Of a stretch of 52,844 nt of DNA, positions 26,556 through 37,652 are shown piece after piece. How positions within the stretch are numbered: the first letter of the stretch is position 1; each line of letters starts with the position of its first letter. The translations under genes and the position numbers were made by a program. The stretch spans positions 1 to 52,844 of the forward strand of contig CANJDH010000022.1 of NCBI GenBank assembly GCA_947473125.1. The letters run 5' to 3'. Under the pieces are notes generated by a model. The model was given only the letters and a program-made list of their open reading frames with translations, ran no database searches and was not told the origin of the DNA. The stretch comes from Burkholderiales bacterium. GTDB lineage: Bacteria > Pseudomonadota > Gammaproteobacteria > Burkholderiales > JAEUOS01.

Positions 26556-28574
26556 ATGGCCGCCCCTACACCTTCGATTCTGGCCAACGCGATCCGCGCG
26601 CTGGCAATGGACGCTGTCCAGCAAGCCAACTCCGGCCACCCCGGCATGCCGATGGGCATGGCCGACATTGCGGTGGCGCTCTGGACGCGGCACCTCAAGC
26701 ACAACCCGGCCAACCCGAAATGGCCGGACCGTGACCGCTTCGTGGTCTCGAACGGCCACGGCTCGATGCTGCTGTATGCGCTGCTGCACCTGACCGGCTA
26801 CGATCTGCCGATCGAAGAGATCAAGCGCTTCCGCCAACTGCACTCGAAGACCCCGGGCCACCCCGAATACGGCATGACGCCGGGCGTCGAAACCACCACC
26901 GGCCCGCTCGGGCAAGGCATCACCAACGCGGTCGGGATGGCCTTGGCCGAGCGCCTGCTCGCCGCCACCTTCAATCGCGACGGCCACGCCATCGTCGACC
27001 ACCACACCTACGTGGTGCTGGGTGACGGCTGCCTGATGGAAGGCATTTCGCACGAGGCCGCCTCGCTCGCCGGAACACTGGGGTTGGGCAAGCTGATCTG
27101 CCTGTATGACGACAATGGCATTTCGATCGACGGCAAGACGGAAGGCTGGTTCACCGACGACACGCCGAAGCGCTTCGAGGCCTATGGCTGGCAGGTGATC
27201 CGCAATGTCGACGGGCACAATGTCGACGCCGTCGATGCGGCGATCCAGGCGGCGCGTGCCGACACCGCCAGGCCCACGATGATCTGCTGCAAGACCGTGA
27301 TCGGCAAGGGCTCGCCGAACCGCCAGGGCACCGCCAAGACCCATGGCGAGCCGCTCGGCAAGGACGAAATCGCCGCCACGCGCGCCGCGCTCGGCTGGAA
27401 CCATGAACCCTTCGTGATTCCGCAGGATGTCTACGACGCCTGGAATGCCAAGGCGGCCGGCGCAGCAGGCGAGAAGGCATGGAACGACAAGTTCGCCGCT
27501 TACGCAAAAGCGCACCCCGACCTCGCCGCCGAATACACGCGTCGCATCAGCGGCGCACTGCCGGTAAACTGGAATGCGGCCGTGACCGCGATGGTCAATG
27601 CGGCCAACGAGAAGGCCGAGACCGTCGCGACCCGCAAGGCCTCGCAAGGCGCGCTCGCGGCACTCGCCCCGGTGCTCCCGGAACTCATCGGCGGCTCGGC
27701 CGACCTGATGGGCAGCGTGTTCACCAACTGGCCGGGCAGTGTGGCGGTCAAGCCCGGCGTCGGCGGTGCGAACCCCGCGCCGCTCGCCGGCAACATCGTC
27801 AACTTCGGCGTACGCGAATTCGCCATGGCGGCGATCACCAACGGCATGGTGCTGCACGGCGGCTTCATCACCGAGACCGGCACCTTCCTGACCTTCGCCG
27901 ACTACTCGCGCAATGCGCTGCGCATGGCCAGCCTGATGAAGTTGCGCAACATCTTCGTGTTCACCCACGATTCGATCGGCGTCGGTGAAGACGGTCCGAC
28001 GCACCAGCCGGTCGAGCATGTGTCAAGCCTGCGCCTGATCCCCGGCATGCACGTCTGGCGCCCCTGCGACACGGTTGAGTCGGCACTGGCCTGGAGCCAC
28101 GCAATCGAGCGCCGCGACGGCCCGACCTGCCTGATCTTCACGCGCCAGAATTCGGTATTCCAGAAGCGCAGCGCCGACGTGATCGAGTCGATCGCGCGCG
28201 GCGGCTACATCCTGGCCGACTGCAAGGGCACGCCGCAGGCAATCATCATCGCCACCGGCTCGGAAGTGGAAATCGCCACCAAAGCAAAGGAGTTGCTTGC
28301 CGCCGAGGGTATCAACGTGCGCGTCGTCTCGATGCCCTGCACCCAGGTGTTCGATGCGCAGGACCAGGCCTACCGCGATGCCGTGCTGCCGCTGAACGTG
28401 CCGGCACTCGCCATCGAAGCCGGCGTCACCGACTTCTGGCACAAGTACGTGGGCCGCACCGGCGCGGTGATCGGCATCAACACGTTTGGCGAATCAGCCC
28501 CGTTCAAGGATTTGTTCACCCATTTCGGCTTCACGGCAGACCACGCGGTCAAGGCTGTGAAGGGCATTCTGTAA
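26556..28574 (+). CDS. tkt: Transketolase
   Basis: This 672-residue thiamine-diphosphate enzyme moves two-carbon units in the pentose phosphate (or Calvin) pathway. It has [11 protein letters not shown] near the N-terminus, the ThDP motif [18 protein letters not shown] and the [10 protein letters not shown] metal-binding region. The second half has [11 protein letters not shown] and the [16 protein letters not shown] loop. It is full length and first in the rightward series tkt-gapA-pgk-pyk-fba. No RuBisCO genes are present, so a housekeeping role is most likely. Confidence 0.97.
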   Translation: MAAPTPSILANAIRALAMDAVQQANSGHPGMPMGMADIAVALWTRHLKHNPANPKWPDRDRFVVSNGHGSMLLYALLHLTGYDLPIEEIKRFRQLHSKTPGHPEYGMTPGVETTTGPLGQGITNAVGMALAERLLAATFNRDGHAIVDHHTYVVLGDGCLMEGISHEAASLAGTLGLGKLICLYDDNGISIDGKTEGWFTDDTPKRFEAYGWQVIRNVDGHNVDAVDAAIQAARADTARPTMICCKTVIGKGSPNRQGTAKTHGEPLGKDEIAATRAALGWNHEPFVIPQDVYDAWNAKAAGAAGEKAWNDKFAAYAKAHPDLAAEYTRRISGALPVNWNAAVTAMVNAANEKAETVATRKASQGALAALAPVLPELIGGSADLMGSVFTNWPGSVAVKPGVGGANPAPLAGNIVNFGVREFAMAAITNGMVLHGGFITETGTFLTFADYSRNALRMASLMKLRNIFVFTHDSIGVGEDGPTHQPVEHVSSLRLIPGMHVWRPCDTVESALAWSHAIERRDGPTCLIFTRQNSVFQKRSADVIESIARGGYILADCKGTPQAIIIATGSEVEIATKAKELLAAEGINVRVVSMPCTQVFDAQDQAYRDAVLPLNVPALAIEAGVTDFWHKYVGRTGAVIGINTFGESAPFKDLFTHFGFTADHAVKAVKGIL

Positions 28575-28692
28575 GCTGCGCGACCACGCGGCATCCAAGT
28601 ATTCCCTGATAAACCGGCAAATTGAAATATCAAATCTGCGACGAGGGCCACTCTGCAACACTTCGTGTGGAAATGAATGTTTGAGCGATTGA

Positions 28693-28713
28693 TCAGGGAG
28701 CCCTGACTTTTTT
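28693..28713 (+). terminator. Short hairpin plus T-run in the tkt-gapA gap
   Basis: TCAGGG-AG-CCCTGA (28693-28706) followed by CTTTTTT forms a small intrinsic terminator. It ends directly before the gapA ribosome-binding site GGAGAG (28714-28719). It either ends tkt transcripts or attenuates gapA. Confidence 0.6.
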
Positions 28714-28725
28714 GGAGAGACCGGC

Positions 28726-29739
28726 ATGACCATCAAGGTAGCAATCAACGGCTACGGCCGCATCGGCCGCAACATCCTGCGCGCCCATTACGAAGGCGGC
28801 AAGAAGCATGACATCCAGATCGTTGCGATCAACGACCTGGGCGACGTCAAGACCAATGTGCACCTGACCAAATACGACACCGCGCACGGCAAGTTTCCCG
28901 GCACGGTCGGCATCGACGGCGATTACATGGTCGTCAACGGCGACAAGATCAAGGTGCTGGCGAACCGCGACCCGTCCAAGCTGCCGTGGGGCGAGCTCGG
29001 CGTCGACGTGGTGCTCGAGTGCACCGGCTTCTTCACCACCAAGGAAAAGGCCTCGGCGCACATTGCCGGCGGTGCGAAAAAGGTCATCATCTCCGCCCCG
29101 GGCGGCAAGGACGTCGATGCCACCGTCGTGTACGGCGTCAACCACAATGTGCTCAAGGCTGCGCACACCGTGATCTCCAACGCCTCGTGCACCACCAACT
29201 GCCTGGCGCCGCTGGTGAAACCCCTGCATGACAAGATCGGCATCGTCGCCGGCCTGATGACCACCGTGCACGCCTACACCAACGACCAGGTGCTGACCGA
29301 CGTGTACCACGAAGACCTGCGCCGCGCGCGGTCCGCCTCGATGAACATGATCCCGACCAAGACCGGCGCCGCCGCCGCGGTCGGCCTGGTGCTGCCGGAA
29401 CTGAACGGCAAGCTCGACGGCTACGCGATCCGCGTGCCGACCATCAATGTCTCGATCGTCGACCTCACCTTCACGGCGCGCCGCCCGACCAGCGTCGATG
29501 AAGTCAACACCATCATGCGCGAGGCCGCCAACGGTTCGCTCAAGGGCATCCTCGACTACACCACCGAGCCGCTGGTGTCGTCGGACTTCAACCATAACCC
29601 GGCCTCCTCCACGTTTGACTCCTCGCTCACCAAAGTGGCCGAAGGTACGCTGGTCAAAGTGGGCAGCTGGTACGACAACGAGTGGGGGTTCAGCAACCGG
29701 ATGCTCGACACCACCGTCGCGCTGATGGCGGCCAAGTAA
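28726..29739 (+). CDS. gapA: Type I glyceraldehyde-3-phosphate dehydrogenase
   Basis: This 337-residue glycolytic enzyme has NGYGRIGRN near residue 8 for NAD binding. Asp37 (INDLGD) indicates NAD preference. The catalytic SNASCTTNC has Cys155, and the C-terminal [12 protein letters not shown] is present. GGAGAG lies 6 nt before the ATG. It lies 151 bp after tkt and is separated from pgk by a strong terminator, so gapA may be its own transcription unit. Confidence 0.97.
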   Translation: MTIKVAINGYGRIGRNILRAHYEGGKKHDIQIVAINDLGDVKTNVHLTKYDTAHGKFPGTVGIDGDYMVVNGDKIKVLANRDPSKLPWGELGVDVVLECTGFFTTKEKASAHIAGGAKKVIISAPGGKDVDATVVYGVNHNVLKAAHTVISNASCTTNCLAPLVKPLHDKIGIVAGLMTTVHAYTNDQVLTDVYHEDLRRARSASMNMIPTKTGAAAAVGLVLPELNGKLDGYAIRVPTINVSIVDLTFTARRPTSVDEVNTIMREAANGSLKGILDYTTEPLVSSDFNHNPASSTFDSSLTKVAEGTLVKVGSWYDNEWGFSNRMLDTTVALMAAK

Positions 29740-29752
29740 GTCCACCAAAACC

Positions 29753-29777
29753 GGGGCGCGCAAGCGCCCCTTTTGTT
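29753..29777 (+). terminator. Rho-independent terminator after gapA
   Basis: GGGGCGC (29753-29759), loop GCAA (a GNRA tetraloop), GCGCCCC (29764-29770), then TTTTGTTT. It starts 13 bp after the gapA stop and ends before pgk. Confidence 0.88.
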
Positions 29778-29805
29778 TCCGCTGTTTCCGCAGTTTCCGA
29801 TACCC

Positions 29806-30999
<1,194 letters not shown>

Positions 31000-31031
31000 G
31001 CTGCGCGCTGCCCTCCCGACAGGACCACGCC

Positions 31032-32462
31032 ATGCCCCGTTCCACCAAGATCGTCGCCACCCTCGGCCCCGCCTCCAGCGATCCGGAGATGCTCGACCGC
31101 CTGATCGCGGCCGGGGTCGACGTGGTGCGTCTCAATTTTTCGCACGGCCGTGCCCACGACCACATCGAGCGCGCGCGCCTGGTGCGCGAGATCGCGGCCA
31201 AACACAAGCGCGGCATCGCGATCCTGGCCGACCTGCAGGGCCCGAAGATCCGGGTCGGTAAGTTCAAGGAAGGCAAGATCACCCTGGAGAACGGCGCCCC
31301 GTTCGTGCTCGACGCCGACGCCGAGATCGGCGACGAACATTCGGTCGGGACCGATTACAAGGAATTGCCGCAGGACGTCAAGACCGGCGACGTGCTGCTG
31401 CTCGACGACGGCAAGATCGTGCTCACGGTCGGAAAGGTGGTCGGCAACCGCGTCAACACCATCGTCAAGGTCGGCGGTGTGCTGTCGAACAACAAGGGCA
31501 TCAACAAGCAGGGCGGCGGCCTCACCGCGCCGCCGCTGACCTCGAAGGACATCGAGGACATCCACACTGCGGTGGCGTTGCGCGCCGACTACCTGGCGAT
31601 CTCGTTTCCCAAGAGTGGCGCCGACATGTACATGGCGCGCGAGCTGATGCGCGCCAGCGGCGGCAAGTCGCTGCTGATCGCCAAGATCGAGCGTGCCGAG
31701 GCGATTCCCGCACTCGAGGAAATCCTCAAGGCCTCGGACGGCATCATGGTGGCGCGCGGCGACCTCGCCATTGAGGTCGGCGACGCCGCCGTGCCGGCGC
31801 TGCAAAAGCGCATGATCCGGATGGCGCGCGAAATGAACAAGCTCACCATCACCGCGACGCAGATGATGGAGTCGATGATCTCCTCACCGGTACCGACACG
31901 CGCCGAAGTCAGCGACTGCGCCAACGCGGTGCTCGACGGTACCGATGCGGTGATGCTGTCGGCCGAATCGGCCTCCGGCAAGTTTCCGGTCGAAGCGGTC
32001 GAGGCGATGGCGCGCATCTGCAGCGTCACTGACAAGTCGATGGACGCCGAGGTCAAGCTCGACCAGGATTTTTTAAACCGCGTATTCACGCGAATCGACC
32101 AGTCGATTGCGATGGCAACCTTGTTCACCGCGCACCACCTGAAGATCAAGGCGATCGTGGCCCTGACCCAGTCAGGCTCGACCGCGCTATGGATGAGCCG
32201 GCTCAATTCGGGCGTGCCGATTTACGCCCTCACGCCCGACCCCGACACCTACACCAAGCTCGCCCTGTTCCGCGACACGCGCACTTTCCTGATGACCAAC
32301 CAGAGTACCGACCGCGACCTGCTGCTGCAGGAATCCGAGGATTTCCTGGTGGCTCAAGGCGTGCTCGAAAAAGGCGACCTGATCGTGATCACCATCGGCG
32401 AGCCGATCGGCAAGACCGGCGGTACCAACACGATGAAGATCGTTCGCGTCGGCGAGCAGTAG
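31032..32462 (+). CDS. pyk: Pyruvate kinase
   Basis: This 476-residue glycolytic enzyme has KIVATLGPASS at the start, VRLNFSHG and DLQGPKIRVG. ISFPKSGADMYMARELM and MVARGDLAIEVG hold Mg/K and phosphate contacts; TQMMESMI and the C-terminal allosteric domain are also present. The central IAKIERAEAI is intact. It lies 32 bp after pgk and shares its transcript. Confidence 0.96.
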   Translation: MPRSTKIVATLGPASSDPEMLDRLIAAGVDVVRLNFSHGRAHDHIERARLVREIAAKHKRGIAILADLQGPKIRVGKFKEGKITLENGAPFVLDADAEIGDEHSVGTDYKELPQDVKTGDVLLLDDGKIVLTVGKVVGNRVNTIVKVGGVLSNNKGINKQGGGLTAPPLTSKDIEDIHTAVALRADYLAISFPKSGADMYMARELMRASGGKSLLIAKIERAEAIPALEEILKASDGIMVARGDLAIEVGDAAVPALQKRMIRMAREMNKLTITATQMMESMISSPVPTRAEVSDCANAVLDGTDAVMLSAESASGKFPVEAVEAMARICSVTDKSMDAEVKLDQDFLNRVFTRIDQSIAMATLFTAHHLKIKAIVALTQSGSTALWMSRLNSGVPIYALTPDPDTYTKLALFRDTRTFLMTNQSTDRDLLLQESEDFLVAQGVLEKGDLIVITIGEPIGKTGGTNTMKIVRVGEQ

Positions 32463-32631
32463 GCGTACGAACCGGTTTTCGGTGAGCCATAGCCCCGATA
32501 TCGTTGGTACGAGCGGCCCGGCGCGACATAGCGCCAGAAACCATTTGAGGCATCGCACACCACCAAGTCCCACGGAAGCCGCGGTGGCTTAAAATCGTGG
32601 ACTTCCCCCGCACCCTCTTTTCGGAGCCACC

Positions 32632-33696
32632 ATGCCTCTCGTCTCGATGCGCCAGCTGCTCGACCATGCCGCCGAAAACGGCTATGGCCTGCCCGCCTTC
32701 AACGTCAACAATCTGGAACAGGTCCAGGCCATCATGGAGGCCGCCGCCGAGACCGATTCGCCGGTAATCATGCAGGCCTCGGCCGGCGCGCGCAAGTACG
32801 CAGGCGAGACCTTCCTCAAGTACCTGATCCAGGCGGCCGTCGATACCTACCCGAACATTCCGGTGGTGATGCACCAGGATCACGGCCAGTCACCCGACGT
32901 CTGTGCCGGCGCGATCAAGCTGGGATTTTCGTCGGTGATGATGGACGGCTCGCTGATGGCCGACGGCAAGACCATCGCCGACTACGACTACAACGTCGAC
33001 GTGACGCAAAAGGTGGTGGCAATGGCGCACAAGATCGGCGTCACCGTCGAGGGCGAGCTCGGTTGCTTAGGTTCGCTCGAAACCATGCAGGGCGACAAGG
33101 AAGACGGCCACGGCACCGAATCGACCATGACCCGCGAGCAGCTGCTCACCGACCCGGACCAGGCTGCCGACTTCGTCAAGCGCACCCAGCTCGACGCGCT
33201 GGCCATCGCGATCGGCACCTCGCACGGCGCCTACAAGTTTTCGCGCAAGCCTACCGGCGACATTCTCGCCATCAACCGCATCAAGGCGATCAACCTGCGC
33301 ATTCCCAATACCCACCTGGTGATGCACGGTTCTTCTTCGGTACCACAGGACCTGCTCGCGATCATCCGCGCCAACGGCGGCGAGATGAAGGAGACCTACG
33401 GCGTGCCGGTCGAGGAGATCCAGGAAGGCATCAAGCACGGCGTGCGCAAGATCAACATCGACACCGACATCCGCCTCGCCATGACCGCCGCGATTCGCAA
33501 ATTCATGAACGAGAACAAGAGCCACTTCGACCCGCGCGATTACCTGAAACCGGCGCGCGCCGCCGCCAAGGCGATCTGCAAGGAACGCTACCAGCAGTTC
33601 GGCTGTGCGGGCCAGGGGTCGAAGATCAAGCCGGTACCGCTCTCGGATATTGCCGCCAGGTATGCAGCCGGCACATTGAAGCAAGTCGTCCAGTAA
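32632..33696 (+). CDS. fba: Class II fructose-bisphosphate aldolase
   Basis: This 354-residue zinc aldolase cleaves or condenses fructose-1,6-bisphosphate. It has [10 protein letters not shown], the zinc-site [21 protein letters not shown] and [10 protein letters not shown], then the [13 protein letters not shown] phosphate loop. It is the CbbA-like class II type usual in betaproteobacteria. A TAAAAT box lies 37 bp before the ATG in the 169-bp gap after pyk, so it may also have its own promoter. Confidence 0.96.
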   Translation: MPLVSMRQLLDHAAENGYGLPAFNVNNLEQVQAIMEAAAETDSPVIMQASAGARKYAGETFLKYLIQAAVDTYPNIPVVMHQDHGQSPDVCAGAIKLGFSSVMMDGSLMADGKTIADYDYNVDVTQKVVAMAHKIGVTVEGELGCLGSLETMQGDKEDGHGTESTMTREQLLTDPDQAADFVKRTQLDALAIAIGTSHGAYKFSRKPTGDILAINRIKAINLRIPNTHLVMHGSSSVPQDLLAIIRANGGEMKETYGVPVEEIQEGIKHGVRKINIDTDIRLAMTAAIRKFMNENKSHFDPRDYLKPARAAAKAICKERYQQFGCAGQGSKIKPVPLSDIAARYAAGTLKQVVQ

Positions 33697-33724
33697 CACG
33701 GCCCGAGCAGTACGAAGGCTCTCC

Positions 33725-34005
33725 ATGCGCACCAACATTCCCGCGTTTCGCCGCATGCGCCAGATGTTTGTCGGCAGGCCCGATTTTGTCGAGTATGCCG
33801 GGCTGCTGGTGATCGCCTTCGCCACCACCGTGGAGTGGTGCAGGACGTCAAGAACATGTCCGAGTGGCGCATGGTGGGCATGACGAGCGCCATCTTCCTG
33901 TTGACCGTTTCGGTACTGGTGATTCGTTACGGCCACATCCGGTATCTGTACGAAGACAATCCCGATGGCGACATCGCCGCGCCGCCGCGCGGCTCCCACA
34001 ACTGA
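33725..34005 (+). pseudogene. Frameshifted two-TM small membrane protein gene
   Basis: An ATG at 33725 opens a frame (MRTNIPAFRRMRQMFVGRP, then a hydrophobic segment LLVIAFATTV) that goes off frame near 33830-33840. A second frame continues with QDVKNMSEWRMVGMTSAIF, a second hydrophobic segment LLTVSVLVIRYGH, and ends at 34005. Together they make a plausible protein of about 90 residues with two membrane helices. A net +2/-1 change at GTGGAGTGGTG explains the break. It may be a real pseudogene or a sequence error. No family is recognised. It fills the fba-purC gap. Confidence 0.6.
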
Positions 34006-34032
34006 CGCGCTGCCAACCTCTCCCTAGCGACC

Positions 34033-34926
34033 ATGGTGTCATCCCTGTACGAGTCATCCCTCAAGAGCCTGCCGCTGGTGTATCGCGGCAAGGTGCGCGA
34101 TACCTATGCGGTTGGCGCGAGCCATCTCCTGATGGTCACCACCGACCGCCTGTCGGCGTTTGACGTGGTGATGGCCGAGCCGATTCCCGACAAAGGCAAG
34201 GTCTTGAACCAGATGGCCAACTTCTGGTTCGGCCGCCTCGGCAACGTCGTACCCAACCATCTGACGGCGATTACGCCGGAAAGTGTGGTCGCCCCCGAGG
34301 AGGTCGAACAGGTGCGCGGCCGCGCGGTGGTGGCCAAGCGGCTCAAGCCCTTGCTGGTCGAAGCGGTGGTACGCGGCTACCTGATCGGTTCGGGCTGGAA
34401 GGACTACCAGGCCGGCGGCCAGGTGTGCGGCATCAGCCTGCCCCCCGGCCTGCGCCAGGCCGAGCGCCTGCCGCAGCCGATCTTCACGCCCGCCGCCAAG
34501 GCCGAGGCCGGCGAGCATGACGAAAACATTTCCTTCGACCGCGTCATCGAAATCATCGGCGCACCGCTTGCGGAAAAAATGCGCGCGATCAGCCTCGCCC
34601 TGTATGAAGAGGCGACGCGCTACGCCGCAACGCGCGGCATCATCATTGCCGATACCAAATTCGAATTCGGCCTCGGCGTGGACGGCACCCTCACCCTGAT
34701 GGACGAAGTGCTGACGGCCGACTCGTCGCGCTTCTGGCCCGCCGACGAGTACCGGGTCGGCATCAGCCCGCCCTCGTTTGACAAGCAGTACGTGCGCGAC
34801 TACCTCGAAACCCTCGACTGGGACAAGCGCCCGCCGCCGCCGCCACTGCCCGCCGATGTCGTGGCACGCACTGCGGAGAAGTATCGCGAAGCCCTGAAAC
34901 GCCTTACCGGCACGGAGCTGCAATGA
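34033..34926 (+). CDS. purC: Phosphoribosylaminoimidazole-succinocarboxamide synthase
   Basis: This 297-residue SAICAR synthase ligates aspartate to CAIR with ATP in purine synthesis. It has [12 protein letters not shown] near 17, [26 protein letters not shown] and [10 protein letters not shown] with [12 protein letters not shown]. Length is typical of the longer bacterial/fungal-type PurC. Its stop overlaps the purE start (ATGA). Confidence 0.96.
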   Translation: MVSSLYESSLKSLPLVYRGKVRDTYAVGASHLLMVTTDRLSAFDVVMAEPIPDKGKVLNQMANFWFGRLGNVVPNHLTAITPESVVAPEEVEQVRGRAVVAKRLKPLLVEAVVRGYLIGSGWKDYQAGGQVCGISLPPGLRQAERLPQPIFTPAAKAEAGEHDENISFDRVIEIIGAPLAEKMRAISLALYEEATRYAATRGIIIADTKFEFGLGVDGTLTLMDEVLTADSSRFWPADEYRVGISPPSFDKQYVRDYLETLDWDKRPPPPPLPADVVARTAEKYREALKRLTGTELQ

Positions 34927-35456
34927 ACACGCGCATCAAGGCCAGGCCGGTGGTCGGCGTCGTGATGGGCTCGTCGAGCGACTGGGACACCATGGAAGCG
35001 GCGGTGAAGGTGCTCGACGAATTCGGCATCGCCCACGAAGCCCAGGTGCTGTCAGCGCATCGCATGCCCGACGAAATGTTTGCCTACGCCGAAGGCGCGG
35101 CCGCGCGCGGCCTTGCGGCAATCATTGCTGGTGCCGGCGGTGCGGCGCACCTGCCGGGCATGCTCGCTGCGAAAACCATCGTGCCGGTGCTGGGTGTGCC
35201 GGTGCCCTCGCGCCACCTCAAAGGGCAGGATTCTCTGCTCTCGATCGTACAGATGCCCAAGGGCATTCCGGTGGCCACCTTCGCCATCGGCGAGGCCGGC
35301 GCCTTCAATGCCGCGTTGTTTGCCGTCGCCCTGTTGGCGCGCGATGATGCGGTGCTGACGAAACGGCTGCAGACGTTTCGCGCGCGCCAGAACCGCGCGG
35401 CCAAGGCGATGGTGCTGCCGCCCGAGCCGGCGGCGCCGTGCGCCGTCAAGCGATGA
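34923..35456 (+). CDS. purE: 5-(carboxyamino)imidazole ribonucleotide mutase (class I PurE)
   Basis: This 177-residue enzyme converts N5-CAIR to CAIR. It has [12 protein letters not shown] near 13-24, VLSAHRMPD with the catalytic His, [13 protein letters not shown] and [20 protein letters not shown]. The class I type requires PurK, which follows. It overlaps purC by 4 bp and is 7 bp before purK. Confidence 0.96.
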   Translation: MNTRIKARPVVGVVMGSSSDWDTMEAAVKVLDEFGIAHEAQVLSAHRMPDEMFAYAEGAAARGLAAIIAGAGGAAHLPGMLAAKTIVPVLGVPVPSRHLKGQDSLLSIVQMPKGIPVATFAIGEAGAFNAALFAVALLARDDAVLTKRLQTFRARQNRAAKAMVLPPEPAAPCAVKR

Positions 35457-35463
35457 GCAACGG

Positions 35464-36609
35464 GTGAGCAAGACGATCGCGCCCGGTGCGTGGCTGGGCT
35501 TGCTGGGAGGCGGCCAGCTTGGCCGCATGTTCTGCATGGCGGCGCAAAGCATGGGATACAAGGTCGCCGTCCTCGACCCGGGCACGGAAAGCCCGGCCGG
35601 CACGGTTGCCGACCTGCACATCCGCAAGGATTACCTCGACCCGCAAGGCCTCGAAGAGCTGGCGCGCCTGTGCCAGGGCGTGACCACCGAATTCGAAAAC
35701 GTGCCGGCCAAGGCCCTTGAATTCCTCGCCGGGCATTGCCTGGTGAGCCCGATGGCCGACAGCGTGGCCATTGCCCAAGACCGGATTCGCGAAAAGCGGT
35801 TTGTCGCCGCAACCGGCGTCGGCGTCGCTCCCTACGCGGTGATTCGCCACCTCGAAGACATCGACGCGTTGGCGCCGACGCTGTTCCCCGGCATCCTCAA
35901 GGTGGCACGGCTTGGCTACGACGGCAAGGGTCAGGCGCGGGTGGCTTCGAGCGAGGACGCGCGCGCCGCCTTCGGCGAACTGGGCGGCGCCCCCTGCGTG
36001 CTCGAAAAACGGCTGGACCTGCGGTTTGAGTTGTCGGTCATCGTCGCGCGTACCCGCGAGGGGGCAGTCGCCACCTACCCGGTTGCCGAGAACGAGCACA
36101 AGGGCGGCATCCTCGATACCAGCATCGTGCCGGCACGCGTGGGGTCCGACATCGCCGCCGCGGCGCGCGATGCCGCACTCAAGATCGCCGCGCAGCTCGA
36201 TTACGTCGGCGTGCTGTGTGTCGAGTTTTTCGTGCTCGGCGACGGCAGCCTGCTGGTCAACGAACTGGCGCCGCGCCCGCACAACAGCGGCCACTACACG
36301 ATCGACGCGTGTATCACGAGCCAGTTCGAACAACAGGCGCGCATCCTCGCCGGCCTGCCGCTCGGCGATACGCGCCAGCACACGCCGGCGGTGATGCTCA
36401 ATATCCTCGGCGACAGCTGGCACGGCACGCACCTCAGCGAAGCGCCGGATTGGCCCGCGGTACTGCGCCACGGCTCGGCGAAATTACATTTGTACGGCAA
36501 GTCGCAGGCGCGCGAAGGGCGCAAGATGGGGCACGTGACGGTGCTCGGCGCGACCGCGCCGGAAGCCCTTGCAACGGCAGCCGCCGTGCGCGCCGCGCTG
36601 GGCTCGTGA
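35464..36609 (+). CDS. purK: 5-(carboxyamino)imidazole ribonucleotide synthase
   Basis: This 381-residue ATP-grasp enzyme carboxylates AIR. The N-terminal [15 protein letters not shown], central [15 protein letters not shown] and [19 protein letters not shown], and C-terminal [18 protein letters not shown] are all present. The start is GTG at 35464, 7 bp after the purE stop. Its TGA overlaps the GTG of tsaC. Confidence 0.95.
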   Translation: MSKTIAPGAWLGLLGGGQLGRMFCMAAQSMGYKVAVLDPGTESPAGTVADLHIRKDYLDPQGLEELARLCQGVTTEFENVPAKALEFLAGHCLVSPMADSVAIAQDRIREKRFVAATGVGVAPYAVIRHLEDIDALAPTLFPGILKVARLGYDGKGQARVASSEDARAAFGELGGAPCVLEKRLDLRFELSVIVARTREGAVATYPVAENEHKGGILDTSIVPARVGSDIAAAARDAALKIAAQLDYVGVLCVEFFVLGDGSLLVNELAPRPHNSGHYTIDACITSQFEQQARILAGLPLGDTRQHTPAVMLNILGDSWHGTHLSEAPDWPAVLRHGSAKLHLYGKSQAREGRKMGHVTVLGATAPEALATAAAVRAALGS

Positions 36610-37652
36610 GCGCGCGAGCGAACCGCAACGCGGCGCACATCGCCCGTGCGATCGCCGTGTTGAACGCCGGCGGCCTGATCGGACTGCCGACGGAAACCGT
36701 CTACGGCCTCGCCGCCGATGCCTCAAACCCACTTGCAGTCGCCAAGATATTTGCCGCCAAGGGGCGCCCGGCCGATCATCCGGTGATCGTGCATCTGGCC
36801 AACGCGCAGCAGATTCGTGACTGGGCGACCGACATACCAGATGCAGCATGGACGCTCGCCGCCGCCTTCTGGCCCGGCCCGCTCACCCTGATCCTGAAAC
36901 GGGCTCCGCACGTGCTCGATGCCGTCACCGGCGGCCAAGCCACCGTCGGCCTGCGCGTGCCGTCGCATCCGATGGCCCACGCGGTGCTCGCAGGATTCGC
37001 CGCCACCCGCCCCGGCCGACCGGCCGGCATCGCCGCCCCTTCCGCCAACCAGTTCGGACGCGTCAGCCCGACCACGGCCCAGCATGTGCGCGACGAGTTC
37101 GGCAGCGCCGTGGAACTGGTGCTCGACGGCGGCGCCTGCGAGGTCGGCATCGAATCGACCATCATCGATTGCAGCGCCGGGACGCCGCGCATCCTGCGGC
37201 CGGGATTTATTAATGCCGATGCCATGGCAGCCGCTCTGGGAGACGTTCTTGAGGGAAACCCTCCCGAAGAGCCGCATCCACCAACGGTCCTGGCGAAGCC
37301 CGCCGCCACGTCTGCCGCTACGCCGCGGGTATCGGGAAGCCTCGATGCGCATTACGCACCACGCACGCCCACCATCGTGGCGGCCGGCCCCGAGTTCGCC
37401 GCAGCGCTGGCCGCGCAGGGGGAAAAGCGCATCGCGGTGCTTTCCTTCAGCACCACGCGTGTTCCCAATACGCGCCATTGGCTGGCCTCAACGCAACCGT
37501 CGATTTATGCCCACAATTTGTACTCGCACCTGCGCGCCATGGACATCGCCGCTTGCGACCTGATCCTGGTCGAGGCGCCGCCGCAAGGCCCGGAATGGGA
37601 CGGCGTGAACGACCGCCTGCGGCGTGCCGCCCACGGATCGCAATTCGGTTAG
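36606..37652 (+). CDS. tsaC: Threonylcarbamoyl-AMP synthase (Sua5 type)
   Basis: This 348-residue enzyme makes threonylcarbamoyl-AMP for the t6A37 modification of ANN-decoding tRNAs. The YrdC-type domain (about 10-200) has [35 protein letters not shown] and [15 protein letters not shown]. The C-terminal Sua5 domain (about 235-348) has [13 protein letters not shown] at its start. The GTG at 36606 overlaps the purK stop. It converges on glcB with overlapping stop codons (TTAG). Confidence 0.93.
   Translation: MSARANRNAAHIARAIAVLNAGGLIGLPTETVYGLAADASNPLAVAKIFAAKGRPADHPVIVHLANAQQIRDWATDIPDAAWTLAAAFWPGPLTLILKRAPHVLDAVTGGQATVGLRVPSHPMAHAVLAGFAATRPGRPAGIAAPSANQFGRVSPTTAQHVRDEFGSAVELVLDGGACEVGIESTIIDCSAGTPRILRPGFINADAMAAALGDVLEGNPPEEPHPPTVLAKPAATSAATPRVSGSLDAHYAPRTPTIVAAGPEFAAALAAQGEKRIAVLSFSTTRVPNTRHWLASTQPSIYAHNLYSHLRAMDIAACDLILVEAPPQGPEWDGVNDRLRRAAHGSQFG

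Noticed and set aside
26355-28019. Long open frame antisense to tkt
   Set aside because: It is the mirror of a conserved gene in GC-rich DNA; the translation is His/Arg/Gly-rich with no domain.
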